This document shows, piece by piece, positions 1 through 9,888 of a DNA stretch of 64,000 nucleotides. The translations under genes were made by a program, and so were the position numbers. Every line of letters starts with the position of its first letter. Positions within the stretch are counted from its first letter, which is position 1. The DNA is from Vibrio coralliirubri (GTDB taxonomy: Bacteria > Pseudomonadota > Gammaproteobacteria > Enterobacterales > Vibrionaceae), in the NCBI RefSeq assembly GCF_024347375.1, contig NZ_AP025470.1, positions 1,116,001-1,180,000 on the forward strand, given 5' to 3'. A model generated the notes under the pieces. It ran no database searches. It was given only the letters and a program-made list of their open reading frames with translations, and was not told where the DNA came from.

Positions 1-1224
1 GCTTGGTACATGGAATATACCAAGATGGCGAATGCGAAGGACATCGTAGCGGGTAAGAAAGACAAGAGTGAGCTAGGCGTTAAAGCTGTAGATGCAAACA
101 CGCTTGTTGTTGAATTAGAAACAGCGGTACCATACTTCGTAATGATGATGGGCCACACAACAATGAAGCCAGTACACAAGGCTACTGTTGAAGAATTCGG
201 TGACCAATGGACTAAGCCTGACCACTTCGTTGGTAACGGTGCATTCTCTGTTGATAAATGGGTTGTTAACGAGCGTTTAGTTCTAAAGCGTAACGACCAA
301 TACTGGAACAACGATAAGACGGTTCTAAATAAAGTAACCTTCCTACCAATCGAAAACCAAGTAGCGGAAATGAACCGCTTCCTATCTGGCGAAATCGATT
401 TCACAAACGAACTTCCAACTGAGCACTTCAAGCGTCTTCAAAAAGAGTACGCGGAAGATGTATCTGTAGCGGGTAACCTTTGTACTTACTACTACATCTT
501 CAACACGAAGAAAGCACCATTTGATGATGTTCGTGTTCGCCAAGCAATCTCTTACGCAATCGACCGTGATATCGTAACAGGTGCTATCCTAGCGCAAGGT
601 CAAAAACCTGCGTACTTCCTAACGCCTGAAATCACAGCTGGCTTCGATCCTGAGCTACCAGCTTACGGTAAGATGTCTCAAAAAGAGCGTAACGCAGAAG
701 CAGAACGTCTTCTTGAAGAAGCAGGTTACGGTAAAGATAACCCACTTAAATTCAACCTACTTTACAACACTTCAGAGAACCACAAGAAGATTGCTGTAGC
801 GCTAGGTTCTATGTGGAAGAAAACACTGGGTCTTTCTGTAACACTTGAGAACCAAGAGTGGAAAACGTACCTATCTTCTAAAGATTCTGGTGACTTCGAA
901 GTAGCACGTGCTGGTTGGTGTGGTGACTACAACGAAGCGTCTTCGTTCCTAACACTAATGAAGAGTAACAACACTACCGGTGGTGTTCACTACGACAGCG
1001 CGGCTTACGATAAAATCATCGATAAAGCACTTAACTCAACTTCAGAAGAAGAGCGCAAAGCACTTTACCTAGAAGCTGAGGCGCTAATGGCAAACGACAT
1101 GCCAATCGCTCCTATCTACCAATACGTGAAATCACGTCTACTTAACCCGCATGTTGGTGGTTTCCCAATCAACAACGCGGAAGACAAGATCTTCTCGAAA
1201 GACCTATACATCAAAGCTCAATAA
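1..1224 (+). CDS. oppA: Oligopeptide ABC transporter, periplasmic binding protein OppA (5' end missing)
   Basis: The reading frame is open from base 1 and ends in TAA at 1222-1224, giving 407 residues. OppA proteins are about 540 residues, so roughly the first 130, including the signal peptide, lie outside the window. The visible part is a family-5 solute-binding protein: it has the conserved segment with AIDRDIV (about residue 185) and the tryptophan- and glycine-rich stretch GWCGDYNEA. In this family the protein binds short peptides in the periplasm and delivers them to OppBC. It is followed in the same direction by oppBCDF. A hairpin in the 114-bp gap fits the usual excess of binding protein over membrane subunits. 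The identity rests mainly on the four downstream genes, which match OppBCDF very closely. Confidence 0.93.
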   Translation, partial: AWYMEYTKMANAKDIVAGKKDKSELGVKAVDANTLVVELETAVPYFVMMMGHTTMKPVHKATVEEFGDQWTKPDHFVGNGAFSVDKWVVNERLVLKRNDQYWNNDKTVLNKVTFLPIENQVAEMNRFLSGEIDFTNELPTEHFKRLQKEYAEDVSVAGNLCTYYYIFNTKKAPFDDVRVRQAISYAIDRDIVTGAILAQGQKPAYFLTPEITAGFDPELPAYGKMSQKERNAEAERLLEEAGYGKDNPLKFNLLYNTSENHKKIAVALGSMWKKTLGLSVTLENQEWKTYLSSKDSGDFEVARAGWCGDYNEASSFLTLMKSNNTTGGVHYDSAAYDKIIDKALNSTSEEERKALYLEAEALMANDMPIAPIYQYVKSRLLNPHVGGFPINNAEDKIFSKDLYIKAQ

Positions 1225-1266
1225 TAAGCTTCGATTCTAAAAAGTTAATATAACTATAACGATACA

Positions 1267-1308
1267 GACACTACATGCGCAGGGCGCGCATGTAGCGTCT
1301 TTCTAATT
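1267..1308 (+). terminator. Partial terminator / attenuator between oppA and oppB
   Basis: A 14-bp stem (1267-1280 with 1286-1299, one G-U pair) has a 5-base loop and is followed by an interrupted T-rich run (TTTCTAATTTT). It lies within the opp operon, so it most likely protects the oppA 3' end or reduces read-through into the permease genes. That role is inferred. Confidence 0.6.
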
Positions 1309-1338
1309 TTAATTGTCACAGACTGAAAGAGTGAGTTT

Positions 1339-2259
1339 ATGCTTAAATTCATTATGAAAAGGATATTTGAAGCGATTCCAACCATGTTGGTGTTGATCAC
1401 TATATCTTTCTTTCTCATGCGTTTCGCACCGGGTAACCCGTTTTCAAGCGAGCGTCCATTACCGCCAGAAGTTATGGCTAACATCGAAGCTAAATACGGC
1501 TTAGATAAACCAGTATTTGAACAATACACCACGTATTTGACAAATATCTTACAAGGTGACTTCGGTCCCTCTTTTAAATACCAAGATTACACAGTAAATG
1601 AGCTGATCGCGGTTGCACTTCCAGTATCTGCGAAGGTAGGTTTCGTTGCCTTTATCTTCACACTATTGATGGGGGTCACCGTCGGGACGATTGCCGCCTT
1701 GAAGCACAATACCTGGGTCGACTACACCATAATGTCGACCGCCATGCTCGGGGTGGTGATGCCATCCTTCGTGTTGGCACCGGCGCTTATTTACCTTTTC
1801 TCCCTGCACTGGAACATATTCCCAGCAGGTGGTTGGCATGGCGGTACATTCATGTACATCGTGCTGCCTGTTATCGCGATGTCTCTTCTTTACGTAGCAA
1901 CCTTTGCTCGTATTACTCGCGGTAGCATGATTGAAACGCTAAACAGTAACTTTATCCGAACTGCTCGTGCAAAAGGTCTAAGCTACCGTTATATCATTCT
2001 AAAACATGCACTTAAGCCAGCAATGCTGCCTGTTGTTTCTTACATGGGACCTGCGTTCGTAGGTATCATCACAGGTTCAGTTGTTGTTGAAACCATCTTC
2101 GGCCTACCAGGTATCGGTAAGCTGTTTGTTAACGCCGCGTTTAACCGTGACTACTCGCTAGTAATGGGTGTAACCATCTTGATTGGTTTCCTATTCATCT
2201 TGTTCAACGCAATCGTTGATATTTTGCTAGCGCTGATTGACCCGAAAATTCGCTACTAA
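1339..2259 (+). CDS. oppB: Oligopeptide ABC transporter permease OppB
   Basis: 306 residues with about six hydrophobic membrane segments. It is a binding-protein-dependent transport permease of the OppB/DppB type. The EAA loop that docks to the ATPases is visible at about residues 208-230 (ARAKGLSYRYIILKHAL). The N-terminal segment, starting MLKFIMKRIFEAIPTMLVL, is the typical first membrane span of OppB. It forms the inner-membrane channel with OppC. The start is ATG, and oppC follows after 12 bp, so the two are co-transcribed and probably translationally linked. Confidence 0.96.
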   Translation: MLKFIMKRIFEAIPTMLVLITISFFLMRFAPGNPFSSERPLPPEVMANIEAKYGLDKPVFEQYTTYLTNILQGDFGPSFKYQDYTVNELIAVALPVSAKVGFVAFIFTLLMGVTVGTIAALKHNTWVDYTIMSTAMLGVVMPSFVLAPALIYLFSLHWNIFPAGGWHGGTFMYIVLPVIAMSLLYVATFARITRGSMIETLNSNFIRTARAKGLSYRYIILKHALKPAMLPVVSYMGPAFVGIITGSVVVETIFGLPGIGKLFVNAAFNRDYSLVMGVTILIGFLFILFNAIVDILLALIDPKIRY

Positions 2260-2271
2260 CAGGGACTGGTT

Positions 2272-3174
2272 ATGTTGAAGAAAAAAGAAAATTTAGAAGC
2301 GATCGAAAAGTTCTCTGAGAGCTTAGAGATTGAAGGTCGTAGTTTGTGGCAGGACGCGCGCATTCGTTTCATGCGAAACAAAGCTGCGATGGTGAGCCTG
2401 TTCATTCTTACGCTTATGGTACTGGCAGTTATCTTCTTACCAATGCTGGCTCAGTACACTTATGATGATACTGATTGGTACGCAATGCACGTTGGTCCAA
2501 ACGCGGACCACTGGTTTGGTACTGATAGCTTAGGTCGTGACTTGTACGTTCGTACGCTTATCGGTGGCCGTATCTCATTGATGGTTGGTGTGATGGGTGC
2601 ATTCGTAGCGGTACTGATTGGTACGCTTTACGGTGCAGCTTCTGGCTTCATCGGTGGCCGTACTGACCGAGTGATGATGCGTATCCTAGAGATTTTGTAC
2701 GCGGTTCCATTCATGTTCCTAGTTATCGTTCTAGTAACATTCTTTGGTCGTAACATCATTCTAATCTTCGTTGCTATTGGTGCGATTGCTTGGCTAGATA
2801 TGGCGCGTATTGTACGTGGTCAAACGCTGAGCTTACGTAGTAAAGAGTTCATTGAAGCAGCACACGTATGTGGTGTGAGCAAATGGAAGATCATTACGCG
2901 TCACATCGTACCAAACGTACTGGGTATCGTAGCGGTTTACTCTACGCTGCTTATTCCAAGCATGATCCTTACAGAATCATTCTTATCTTTCCTTGGTCTT
3001 GGTGTTCAAGAGCCTATGACAAGCTGGGGCGCATTGCTTCAAGAAGGTTCGCAAACAATGGAAGTTGCTATCTGGCAATTGACGTTCCCTGCGGCATTCA
3101 TGGTAGTTACGCTGTTCTGCTTTAACTACGTAGGTGATGGTCTGCGCGACGCGCTTGATCCAAAAGACAGATAA
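2272..3174 (+). CDS. oppC: Oligopeptide ABC transporter permease OppC
   Basis: 300 residues. The first 40 are cytoplasmic and contain the OppC signature FSESLEIEGRSLWQDA, followed by about six membrane spans. The EAA loop lies at about residues 194-213 (FIEAAHVCGVSKWKIITRH). The C-terminus GDGLRDALDPKDR is the usual OppC ending. It pairs with OppB in the inner membrane. AGGGA precedes the ATG at a normal distance. No defects were seen. Confidence 0.96.
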   Translation: MLKKKENLEAIEKFSESLEIEGRSLWQDARIRFMRNKAAMVSLFILTLMVLAVIFLPMLAQYTYDDTDWYAMHVGPNADHWFGTDSLGRDLYVRTLIGGRISLMVGVMGAFVAVLIGTLYGAASGFIGGRTDRVMMRILEILYAVPFMFLVIVLVTFFGRNIILIFVAIGAIAWLDMARIVRGQTLSLRSKEFIEAAHVCGVSKWKIITRHIVPNVLGIVAVYSTLLIPSMILTESFLSFLGLGVQEPMTSWGALLQEGSQTMEVAIWQLTFPAAFMVVTLFCFNYVGDGLRDALDPKDR

Positions 3175-3216
3175 AGAAATAGCAATTAAAAGCTATAAAT
3201 GATTAAGGAAGCAATA

Positions 3217-4188
3217 ATGAGCTTATTAGATGTCAAAGATCTGCGCGTCGAATTTACCACGCAAGATGGTATCGTAACCGCAGTAAACGATCTGAACTTC
3301 TCACTCAACCAAGGCGAAACGCTGGGTATCGTGGGTGAGTCGGGTTCAGGTAAATCACAAACTGTATTCTCTATCATGGGCCTGCTGGCTAAGAACGGCA
3401 TCATCTCGGGTAGCGCGAAGTTTGAAGGTAAAGAGATTCTTAACCTTCCAGAGAAAGAGCTGAACAAAGTTCGTGCTGAACAGATCGCGATGATCTTCCA
3501 AGATCCGATGACATCACTGAACCCTTACATGAAAGTAAGTGATCAGTTGATGGAAGTACTTATGCTGCACAAAGGCATGGGTAAAGCAGAGGCGTTTGAA
3601 GAATCAGTACGCATGCTTGAAGCGGTTAAAATCCCTGAAGCACGTAAGCGTATCACTATGTACCCACACGAATTTTCTGGCGGTATGCGTCAGCGTGTGA
3701 TGATCGCAATGGCACTATTGTGTCGTCCTAAATTGCTTATCGCTGATGAACCAACAACGGCTTTGGATGTAACGATTCAAGCGCAAATCATGGAATTGCT
3801 GAACGAATTGAAAGATGAGTTCAACACGGCAATCATCATGATCACCCACGATTTGGGTGTAGTTGCAGGTTCATGTGACAAGGTACTTGTGATGTACGCG
3901 GGTCGTACAATGGAGTACGGCACGGTGGATGAAATCTTCTACGAGCCAAGCCACCCATACGCAGAAGGCCTACTGAAAGCGATTCCTCGTTTGGATACAG
4001 AAGGTGAAATTCTACCGACTATTCCAGGTAATCCACCAAACTTACTTCGCCTACCAACAGGCTGTCCTTACCAAGACCGTTGTCACCGTGTAATGGACCG
4101 TTGTAAGCAAGAAGCACCTATTTTGACGCCATTTGGTAATGACCGTCAGCGTGCTTGTTTTTCTGACTGGGAGACTTGGACAAAATGA
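3217..4188 (+). CDS. oppD: Oligopeptide ABC transporter ATP-binding protein OppD
   Basis: 323 residues. It is an ABC ATPase with Walker A GESGSGKS (40-47), signature FSGGMRQR (153-160) and Walker B LLIADE (173-178). The C-terminal oligopeptide/dipeptide extension contains the proline-rich IPGNPPNLLRLPTGCP and a cluster of cysteines. With OppF it drives peptide uptake on the cytoplasmic face. An in-frame ATG lies upstream at 3199, but AAGGAAG sits about 5 bases before 3217, and the start there gives the usual N-terminus, so 3217 is preferred. The stop codon overlaps the oppF start (ATGA). Confidence 0.96.
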   Translation: MSLLDVKDLRVEFTTQDGIVTAVNDLNFSLNQGETLGIVGESGSGKSQTVFSIMGLLAKNGIISGSAKFEGKEILNLPEKELNKVRAEQIAMIFQDPMTSLNPYMKVSDQLMEVLMLHKGMGKAEAFEESVRMLEAVKIPEARKRITMYPHEFSGGMRQRVMIAMALLCRPKLLIADEPTTALDVTIQAQIMELLNELKDEFNTAIIMITHDLGVVAGSCDKVLVMYAGRTMEYGTVDEIFYEPSHPYAEGLLKAIPRLDTEGEILPTIPGNPPNLLRLPTGCPYQDRCHRVMDRCKQEAPILTPFGNDRQRACFSDWETWTK

Positions 4189-5177
4189 GTGTAGATAAAC
4201 AGTTATTATTAGATATTAAAGACCTGAAAGTTCACTTTAGCATCGCAGCTAAATCAGCGTGGCCTTGGGCAAAACCGTCAAACCTGAAAGCTGTTGATGG
4301 CGTTGATATTCACCTTTACGAAGGGGAAACGCTGGGTGTAGTAGGTGAGTCTGGTTGTGGTAAATCGACATTTGCTCGTGCAATCATTGGCTTGGTTGAA
4401 GCGACAGACGGCGAAGTGATGTGGTTAGGCCAAGACCTGACTAAAATGCAGGAAGTGCAGCGTCGTGAAACTCGTAAAGAGATTCAGATGATCTTCCAAG
4501 ATCCACTAGCATCGCTTAACCCGCGTATGTCTGTTGGCGACATCATTGCCGAGCCTCTAGAGACTTTTTACCCAGAACTTTCTAAGCAGGAAGTGAAGGA
4601 CCGAGTTAAAGAGATGATGGCAAAGGTTGGTCTACTACCAAACGTAATCAACCGTTACCCGCATGAATTCTCAGGCGGTCAGTGTCAGCGTATCGGTATT
4701 GCACGTGCTCTTATCTTGAAGCCTAAGATGATCATCTGTGATGAGCCAGTTTCGGCATTGGATGTATCTATCCAAGCTCAAGTAGTTAACCTTCTGAAAG
4801 AGCTACAGAAAGAACTTGGTTTGTCTTTGGTATTCATCGCGCACGATTTGTCAGTGGTTAAACACATCTCTGACCGTGTGTTGGTGATGTACTTAGGCAA
4901 CGCGGTAGAACTTGGTGAATCAGATGCATTGTTCTCTGATCCTAAGCACCCGTACACCAAAGCGTTGATGTCTGCAGTTCCGATCCCAGACCCACGCTTA
5001 GAGCGCAGCAAAACCATTCAGATGTTGGAAGGTGATCTACCATCGCCAATCAACCCGCCATCAGGGTGTGTGTTCCGTACTCGTTGCCCACAAGCAACAG
5101 AGGCGTGTGCGCAAACTAAGCCAACGATTCAAGGCGATGACGTTCACGCAGTATCTTGCTTGCACGTACAAGTCTAG
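4185..5177 (+). CDS. oppF: Oligopeptide ABC transporter ATP-binding protein OppF
   Basis: 330 residues. It is the second ABC ATPase of the transporter, with Walker A GESGCGKS (54-61), signature FSGGQCQR (162-169) and Walker B MIICDE (182-187). The C-terminal extension contains GCVFRTRCPQA. The ATG at 4185 overlaps the oppD stop as ATGA, indicating translational coupling. An in-frame TTG at 4176 would also be open but lacks support. It is the last gene of the opp operon, with terminators at 5214-5247 and 5287-5324. Confidence 0.96.
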   Translation: MSVDKQLLLDIKDLKVHFSIAAKSAWPWAKPSNLKAVDGVDIHLYEGETLGVVGESGCGKSTFARAIIGLVEATDGEVMWLGQDLTKMQEVQRRETRKEIQMIFQDPLASLNPRMSVGDIIAEPLETFYPELSKQEVKDRVKEMMAKVGLLPNVINRYPHEFSGGQCQRIGIARALILKPKMIICDEPVSALDVSIQAQVVNLLKELQKELGLSLVFIAHDLSVVKHISDRVLVMYLGNAVELGESDALFSDPKHPYTKALMSAVPIPDPRLERSKTIQMLEGDLPSPINPPSGCVFRTRCPQATEACAQTKPTIQGDDVHAVSCLHVQV

Positions 5178-5213
5178 AGCCTATTTAAAACGGTTCAGCC
5201 TGTGACAGGCTTA

Positions 5214-5247
5214 AGCGCGACTAGTTATTAGAGTCGCGCTTTTTTTG
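5214..5247 (+). terminator. Intrinsic terminator of the opp operon
   Basis: A 9-bp GC-rich stem (5214-5222 with 5232-5240) is followed by seven T residues, 37 bp after the oppF stop. Confidence 0.9.
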
Positions 5248-5286
5248 TGTCTGAACAAGCCTCCTTCAAATAATTCGAACAACTAG

Positions 5287-5324
5287 GCCAACTTCTTCTA
5301 GTTTTGAAAAAGTTGGCTTTTTTT
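5287..5324 (+). terminator. Second terminator-like hairpin upstream of yqjG
   Basis: An 8-bp stem (5287-5294 with 5310-5317) is followed by seven T residues. It lies about 40 bp after the first opp terminator and about 36 bp before yqjG. It is either a back-up opp terminator or an element in the yqjG leader. Confidence 0.65.
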
Positions 5325-5360
5325 ATACTAGAGAAAAGCTAGGATGACAGAGGTTTGGAT

Positions 5361-6299
5361 ATGGGTAAGTTAGTTGAAGGTGTTTGGCACGATGTGTGGT
5401 ACGACACCAAAGAAAGTGGTGGTAAGTTTGTTCGTGAAGATGCAGGCTTTCGTCACTGGGTAGAGAATAAACCGGGCGCGCAGTTTCAGCCGGAAAGCGG
5501 CCGTTATCACTTATACGTATCGTTAGCTTGTCCTTGGGCACACCGCACTCTGATCTTCCGTGAGCTGAAAGACCTAACCGATCATATTGATGTGACGGTT
5601 GTTTGCCCTGACATGATGAGTGAAGGGTGGCAAATGGGGTTACCTGAACCTCTGTTCGGTCATACGCGCATGCATCAAATTTACACTCAAGCCAAACCGG
5701 ACTACTCGGGCAGAGTAACGGTGCCTGTGTTGTGGGATAAGAAAACCAACACCATTGTGAGTAACGAGTCGTCTGAAATCATTCGCATGTTTAACTCAGA
5801 ATTTAATGAGTTAACAGGCAATATGGATGATTACTATCCATGGGAGTTAGCGAACAAGATTGATGAGTGGAATGAATATATTTACCCGAACATCAACAAC
5901 GGCGTTTATCGTACTGGCTTTGCAACGACACAAGAAGCTTACGAAGAAGCGTATGACGCCTTGTTTGAAGCCCTAGACAAAGTAGATGCTCACCTTAGCG
6001 AACATCGCTATTTAGCGGGTAGCGAGATTACTGAAGCGGATTGGCGTTTGTTCACTACTTTGGTTCGATTTGATGCGGTGTATGTTGGGCATTTTAAGTG
6101 TAATAAGCAGCGAATTGCTGACTACCCACACATACAAGGTTACTTAAAAGAGTTGTACCAAATAGAGGGTATTAAAGAGACGACCGATTTTTACCATATC
6201 AAGCGTCACTACTATTACAGCCACACGGGTATTAACCCAACTCAGGTTGTTCCTAAAGGACCTGCGTTAGATTTAGAATCGCCACATGGCCGAGGCTAG
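5361..6299 (+). CDS. yqjG: Glutathionyl-hydroquinone reductase (YqjG/Xi-class glutathione transferase)
   Basis: 312 residues. The sequence follows E. coli YqjG closely along its length. The catalytic cysteine is in SLACPWAHRTL (Cys57), and the GRVTVPVLWDKK segment and the C-terminal all-helical GST domain are present. Xi-class enzymes reduce glutathionyl-hydroquinones with glutathione in the cytoplasm. A TTG at 5355 is in frame, but AGAGG lies about 7 bases before the ATG at 5361, and that start gives the expected MGKLVEGVWHD. It is a single-gene unit, convergent with pta. Confidence 0.93.
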   Translation: MGKLVEGVWHDVWYDTKESGGKFVREDAGFRHWVENKPGAQFQPESGRYHLYVSLACPWAHRTLIFRELKDLTDHIDVTVVCPDMMSEGWQMGLPEPLFGHTRMHQIYTQAKPDYSGRVTVPVLWDKKTNTIVSNESSEIIRMFNSEFNELTGNMDDYYPWELANKIDEWNEYIYPNINNGVYRTGFATTQEAYEEAYDALFEALDKVDAHLSEHRYLAGSEITEADWRLFTTLVRFDAVYVGHFKCNKQRIADYPHIQGYLKELYQIEGIKETTDFYHIKRHYYYSHTGINPTQVVPKGPALDLESPHGRG

Positions 6300-6327
6300 G
6301 CTTAACAAGTAGTCTAGTTCCAGACAT

Positions 6328-6360
6328 AAAAAAACCCTAGATAAACATCTAGGGTTTTTG
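6328..6360. terminator. Bidirectional terminator between yqjG and pta
   Basis: An 11-bp stem (6331-6341 with 6348-6358) is flanked by A-tracts on the left and T-tracts on the right. It can terminate yqjG on the + strand and pta on the - strand. Confidence 0.92.
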
Positions 6361-6378
6361 CTTTCTACAAAAGAAAAA

Positions 6379-8544
6379 TTAGTTAATTACTTTTTCTTCA
6401 GCTTGTGCAGCTTGGTCTGCTTGGATAGCCGTTAGAGCTACTGTGTAAACGATGTCGTCTACTAGAGCGCCACGAGACAAGTCATTTACTGGCTTGCGCA
6501 TACCTTGAAGCATTGGACCGATAGATACTAGATCTGCTGAACGTTGTACAGCTTTGTAAGTCGTGTTACCCGTGTTTAGATCTGGGAATACGAATACTGT
6601 CGCTTTACCTGCAACTGGAGAGTTAGGCGCTTTAGAAGCGGCTACGTTTTCCATGATTGCTGCATCGTACTGTAGAGGACCGTCGATCACTAGATCAGGA
6701 CGTTTCTCTTGAGCAAGTTTGGTTGCTTCACGTACTTTATCTACGTCTGCACCCTTACCAGATTCACCAGTAGAGTAAGAGATCATAGCAACGCGTGGGT
6801 CGATACCGAATGCCGCAGCAGAATCGGCAGATTGGATAGCGATTTCAGCAAGCTGTTCAGCTGTTGGATCTGGGTTGATCGCACAGTCACCGTATACAAG
6901 AACTTGATCAGGCAGAAGCATGAAGAAGATTGAAGATACGATAGAAGCATCAGGAGCAGTCTTGATGATCTGGAACGGAGGAACGATTGTGTTCGCCGTT
7001 GTGTGAACAGCACCAGAAACTAGGCCGTCAACTTCGCCAGCTTCAAGCATCATAGTACCTAGGAATACTGAATCTTCTAGCTTCTCACGAGCAACAACTT
7101 CAGTCATACCTTTAGCGCCACGAAGTTCTACTAGACGAGCTACGTAGTTTTCGCGAACTGATGCAGAATCGATGATCTCAACGCCAGCGCCAAGCTCAAC
7201 ACCTTGCTGCGCTGCAACGCGACGGATTTCTTCAGGGTTACCTAGAAGTACACACGTTGCGATACCGCGCTCAGCACAGATAGCCGCAGCTTTAACTGTA
7301 CGTGGCTCATCACCTTCAGGAAGAACGATGCGCTTAGCCGCTTTACGAGCAAATTCAGTTAGCTGGTAACGGAATGCTGGTGGGCTTAGACGACGGATGC
7401 CTTGAGTACCTTCAGATAGAGAATCAATCCAAGGGCCATCAATATGGCTTGCAACGTGATCGTTAACGAACTCGATACGCTCTTTATCGTCTGCAGGAAC
7501 TTCTAGGTTGAAGCTCTGTAGGTTTAGAGACGTCTGCCAAGTGTTACCTTGCGCCTTGAAGATCGGTAGACCTGAAGCGAATGCTGGTGCACAAAGGTTA
7601 GCAATGCTTTCTGGAATGTCGTAACCGCCAGTCAGTAGGATTGCGCCAATCTCAACACCGTTTTTCGCAGCAAGAGCTGCAGCAACGATAACGTCAGGAC
7701 GGTCTGCAGAAGTTACTAGCAGTGAACCTGGTTTGAAGTGCTCAATCATGTGCGGTAGAGAACGTGCACAGAAAGTGATGCTCTTAATACGACGAGTTGA
7801 GATTTCACCTTCGTTAACGATTTCAGCGTTAAGGTGCTTAGCCATATCAACCGCACGAGTTGCGATTAGATCGATGCTCCATGGCACACAGCCAAGAACA
7901 CGGATAGGGCTAGAATTGAAGATTTGCATTACTTCAAGGTTCGCTTGCTGAGCGCTGTCTGCATCATCAAAGATTTCAGATAGGTCAGGGCGAGTACGGC
8001 CAGCTTCATCAACAGGAGCGTTAAGCTTGTTGATGATTACGCCTTTGATGTTTTTGTTCTTAGTACCGCCGAAGTTAGAACATGCTACTTCGATACGCTC
8101 TTTAAGTTGCGTAGGGTTGTCAGTACCAGGAGTCGCAACGAATACGATCTCCGCGCCAAGTGTTTTTGCGATTTCCGCGTTCACTTGGTTAGCAAATGGG
8201 TGCTTACGAGTAGGTACTAGACCTTCGATTAGCGTTACTTCTGCGTCTTTGTTGATTTTGTTGTATTGCTCAACAACAGACTCAAGAAGCTCGTCCATTT
8301 TTTCGCTACCGATCAAAGCTTCAGCTTTAGTCATTGCGATTGGCTCACCAATCTTAATGTCGCTGTTTGCGCTGATGATAGTAGACGTTAGATCTGGTTG
8401 GTTACCACCGCTGCGAGGCTGAGCGATTGGCTTGTAGAAAGAAACACTTACGCCCTTACGCTCCATAGCGCGAAGAACACCCATGCTAACACTAGTAAGA
8501 CCAACACCAGCGCTTGTAGGGATAAGCATAATAGTACGTGACAT
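6379..8544 (-). CDS. pta: Phosphate acetyltransferase
   Basis: 721 residues, the long enterobacterial-type Pta (about 714 in E. coli). There is an N-terminal P-loop-like domain ([10 protein letters not shown] near the start), a central DRTGG domain and a C-terminal PTA_PTB catalytic domain from about residue 390. It interconverts acetyl-CoA and acetyl phosphate in the cytoplasm. Together with AckA it carries out acetate overflow and acetate assimilation and sets acetyl-phosphate levels. AAGGTG precedes the ATG. It is downstream of ackA on the same strand, separated by two hairpins that may make its expression lower than that of ackA. Confidence 0.97.
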   Translation of the reverse strand: MSRTIMLIPTSAGVGLTSVSMGVLRAMERKGVSVSFYKPIAQPRSGGNQPDLTSTIISANSDIKIGEPIAMTKAEALIGSEKMDELLESVVEQYNKINKDAEVTLIEGLVPTRKHPFANQVNAEIAKTLGAEIVFVATPGTDNPTQLKERIEVACSNFGGTKNKNIKGVIINKLNAPVDEAGRTRPDLSEIFDDADSAQQANLEVMQIFNSSPIRVLGCVPWSIDLIATRAVDMAKHLNAEIVNEGEISTRRIKSITFCARSLPHMIEHFKPGSLLVTSADRPDVIVAAALAAKNGVEIGAILLTGGYDIPESIANLCAPAFASGLPIFKAQGNTWQTSLNLQSFNLEVPADDKERIEFVNDHVASHIDGPWIDSLSEGTQGIRRLSPPAFRYQLTEFARKAAKRIVLPEGDEPRTVKAAAICAERGIATCVLLGNPEEIRRVAAQQGVELGAGVEIIDSASVRENYVARLVELRGAKGMTEVVAREKLEDSVFLGTMMLEAGEVDGLVSGAVHTTANTIVPPFQIIKTAPDASIVSSIFFMLLPDQVLVYGDCAINPDPTAEQLAEIAIQSADSAAAFGIDPRVAMISYSTGESGKGADVDKVREATKLAQEKRPDLVIDGPLQYDAAIMENVAASKAPNSPVAGKATVFVFPDLNTGNTTYKAVQRSADLVSIGPMLQGMRKPVNDLSRGALVDDIVYTVALTAIQADQAAQAEEKVIN

Positions 8545-8570
8545 TGACGAACACCTTTGACTATTGGAAA

Positions 8571-8632
8571 TAAAAAAAGCTCAACTGCTATTCCCACCGA
8601 TATTTAAATTGGGGTAGGAATAGAAGTTGAGC
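8571..8632 (-). terminator. Long hairpin with terminator signature in the ackA-pta gap
   Basis: An imperfect stem of about 20 bp (8579-8598 with 8613-8632) reads on the - strand into a run of seven T residues (8572-8578 complement), just before the pta ribosome-binding site. Read-through must occur if pta depends on the ackA promoter. Its position suggests attenuation or an internal processing site. Confidence 0.75.
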
Positions 8633-8649
8633 CCCATTTTCTTGATATG

Positions 8650-8682
8650 AAAAACTGACTAGCTTCGAGTGAAGCTAGTCAG
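8650..8682 (-). terminator. Hairpin terminator directly after ackA
   Basis: A perfect 12-bp stem (8655-8666 with 8671-8682) with a 4-base loop is followed on the - strand by TTTTTCAT. It begins 9 bp after the ackA stop. Confidence 0.8.
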
Positions 8683-8691
8683 GAAAATCAA

Positions 8692-9888
8692 TTAAAGACC
8701 TGCTAGTTTCGCAGTGTCTTCAGCAATTACTAGCTCTTCGTTAGTAGAGATAACCATTGCAGGGATACGGCTGTTAGCTGTAGTGATAGTACCTTCGCCG
8801 CCGAAACGAGCTTTAAGGTTAGCTTCACCGTCAACTTCGATGCCGAAGATGCCTAGGCGGTTAAGAACCATTTCACGGATTGGGCCTGAGTTCTCGCCGA
8901 TGCCGCCAGTGAAAGTGATTGCGTCTAGACGACCTTCTAGAGTTGCAGTGTAACCAGCTACGTACTTAGCTAGACGGTGACAGAACACGTCCATTGCACG
9001 AGTTGCTTCTTCTTTCTCACCGTAGTTGTCTTCAACGAAACGACAGTCAGAAGTCACTTCAGTTAGACCTGCAAGACCAGACTCTTTAGTTAGCATGTTG
9101 TTGATTTCTTCAACAGAGTAACCAAGAGCGTCATGTAGGTGGAAGATGATCGCAGGATCTAGGTCACCACAACGAGTACCCATTACAAGACCTTCAAGAG
9201 GAGTAAGACCCATAGAAGTATCTACAGATTGACCGTTCTTGATTGCACAAACAGAAGCGCCGTTACCTAGGTGACAGTTGATGATGTTAACTTCTTCAAC
9301 TGGCTTGTTTAGTAGGCCTGCAACTTCACGAGTGATGAATAGGTGAGAAGTACCGTGCATGCCGTAACGACGGATGCCGTGCTCTTTGTACAGGTTGTAC
9401 GGTAGAGCGTATAGGTAAGACTCAGAAGGCATTGTTTGGTGGAACGCAGTGTCAAATACAGCAACGTTTTGTAGACCAGGGAAGTTCTGTTGAGCCGCTT
9501 CGATACCGATAAGGTGAGCTGGGTTGTGAAGAGGTGCGAAAGTCGCAGCGTCTTGAATACCCTTAAGAACTTCATCAGTGATAAGTGCAGAAGAAGTGAA
9601 CTGCTCGCCACCGTGTACGATACGGTGACCGATAGCGCCAAGGTTAGCTTTAAGCTCAGGCTTAGAAGCAAGAATAGTTTCTACCATGAAAGATAGTGCT
9701 TCTACGTGAGCTGCGCCCGCGCCTAGTTGTGCTTCATGCTTGCCATCAAGTTTCCACTTCATACGAGCTTCTGGAAGACCTAGACACTCAGCAAGACCAG
9801 TTAGGTGCTCTGCACCTGTTTCTGCATCAACAACAGCGAATTTAAGAGAAGAACTACCACAGTTTAAAACTAAAACTAGCTTAGACAT
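8692..9888 (-). CDS. ackA: Acetate kinase
   Basis: 398 residues, with all the family motifs: [11 protein letters not shown] at the N-terminus, [38 protein letters not shown] and FTGGIGENS. It makes ATP and acetate from acetyl phosphate, reversibly, in the cytoplasm. It lies upstream of pta in the usual order. A possible promoter is at 9960-9989 and a short FNR-like dyad at 9911-9924 (see the entry for this gap). Confidence 0.98.
   Translation of the reverse strand: MSKLVLVLNCGSSSLKFAVVDAETGAEHLTGLAECLGLPEARMKWKLDGKHEAQLGAGAAHVEALSFMVETILASKPELKANLGAIGHRIVHGGEQFTSSALITDEVLKGIQDAATFAPLHNPAHLIGIEAAQQNFPGLQNVAVFDTAFHQTMPSESYLYALPYNLYKEHGIRRYGMHGTSHLFITREVAGLLNKPVEEVNIINCHLGNGASVCAIKNGQSVDTSMGLTPLEGLVMGTRCGDLDPAIIFHLHDALGYSVEEINNMLTKESGLAGLTEVTSDCRFVEDNYGEKEEATRAMDVFCHRLAKYVAGYTATLEGRLDAITFTGGIGENSGPIREMVLNRLGIFGIEVDGEANLKARFGGEGTITTANSRIPAMVISTNEELVIAEDTAKLAGL

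Noticed and set aside
2868..3125. An 85-codon overlapping ORF inside oppC
   Set aside because: Out-of-frame reading of a conserved permease; no independent support.
8027..8422. A 131-codon ORF on the + strand opposite pta
   Set aside because: It is entirely antisense to a conserved catalytic gene, has no ribosome-binding site and no recognisable domain.
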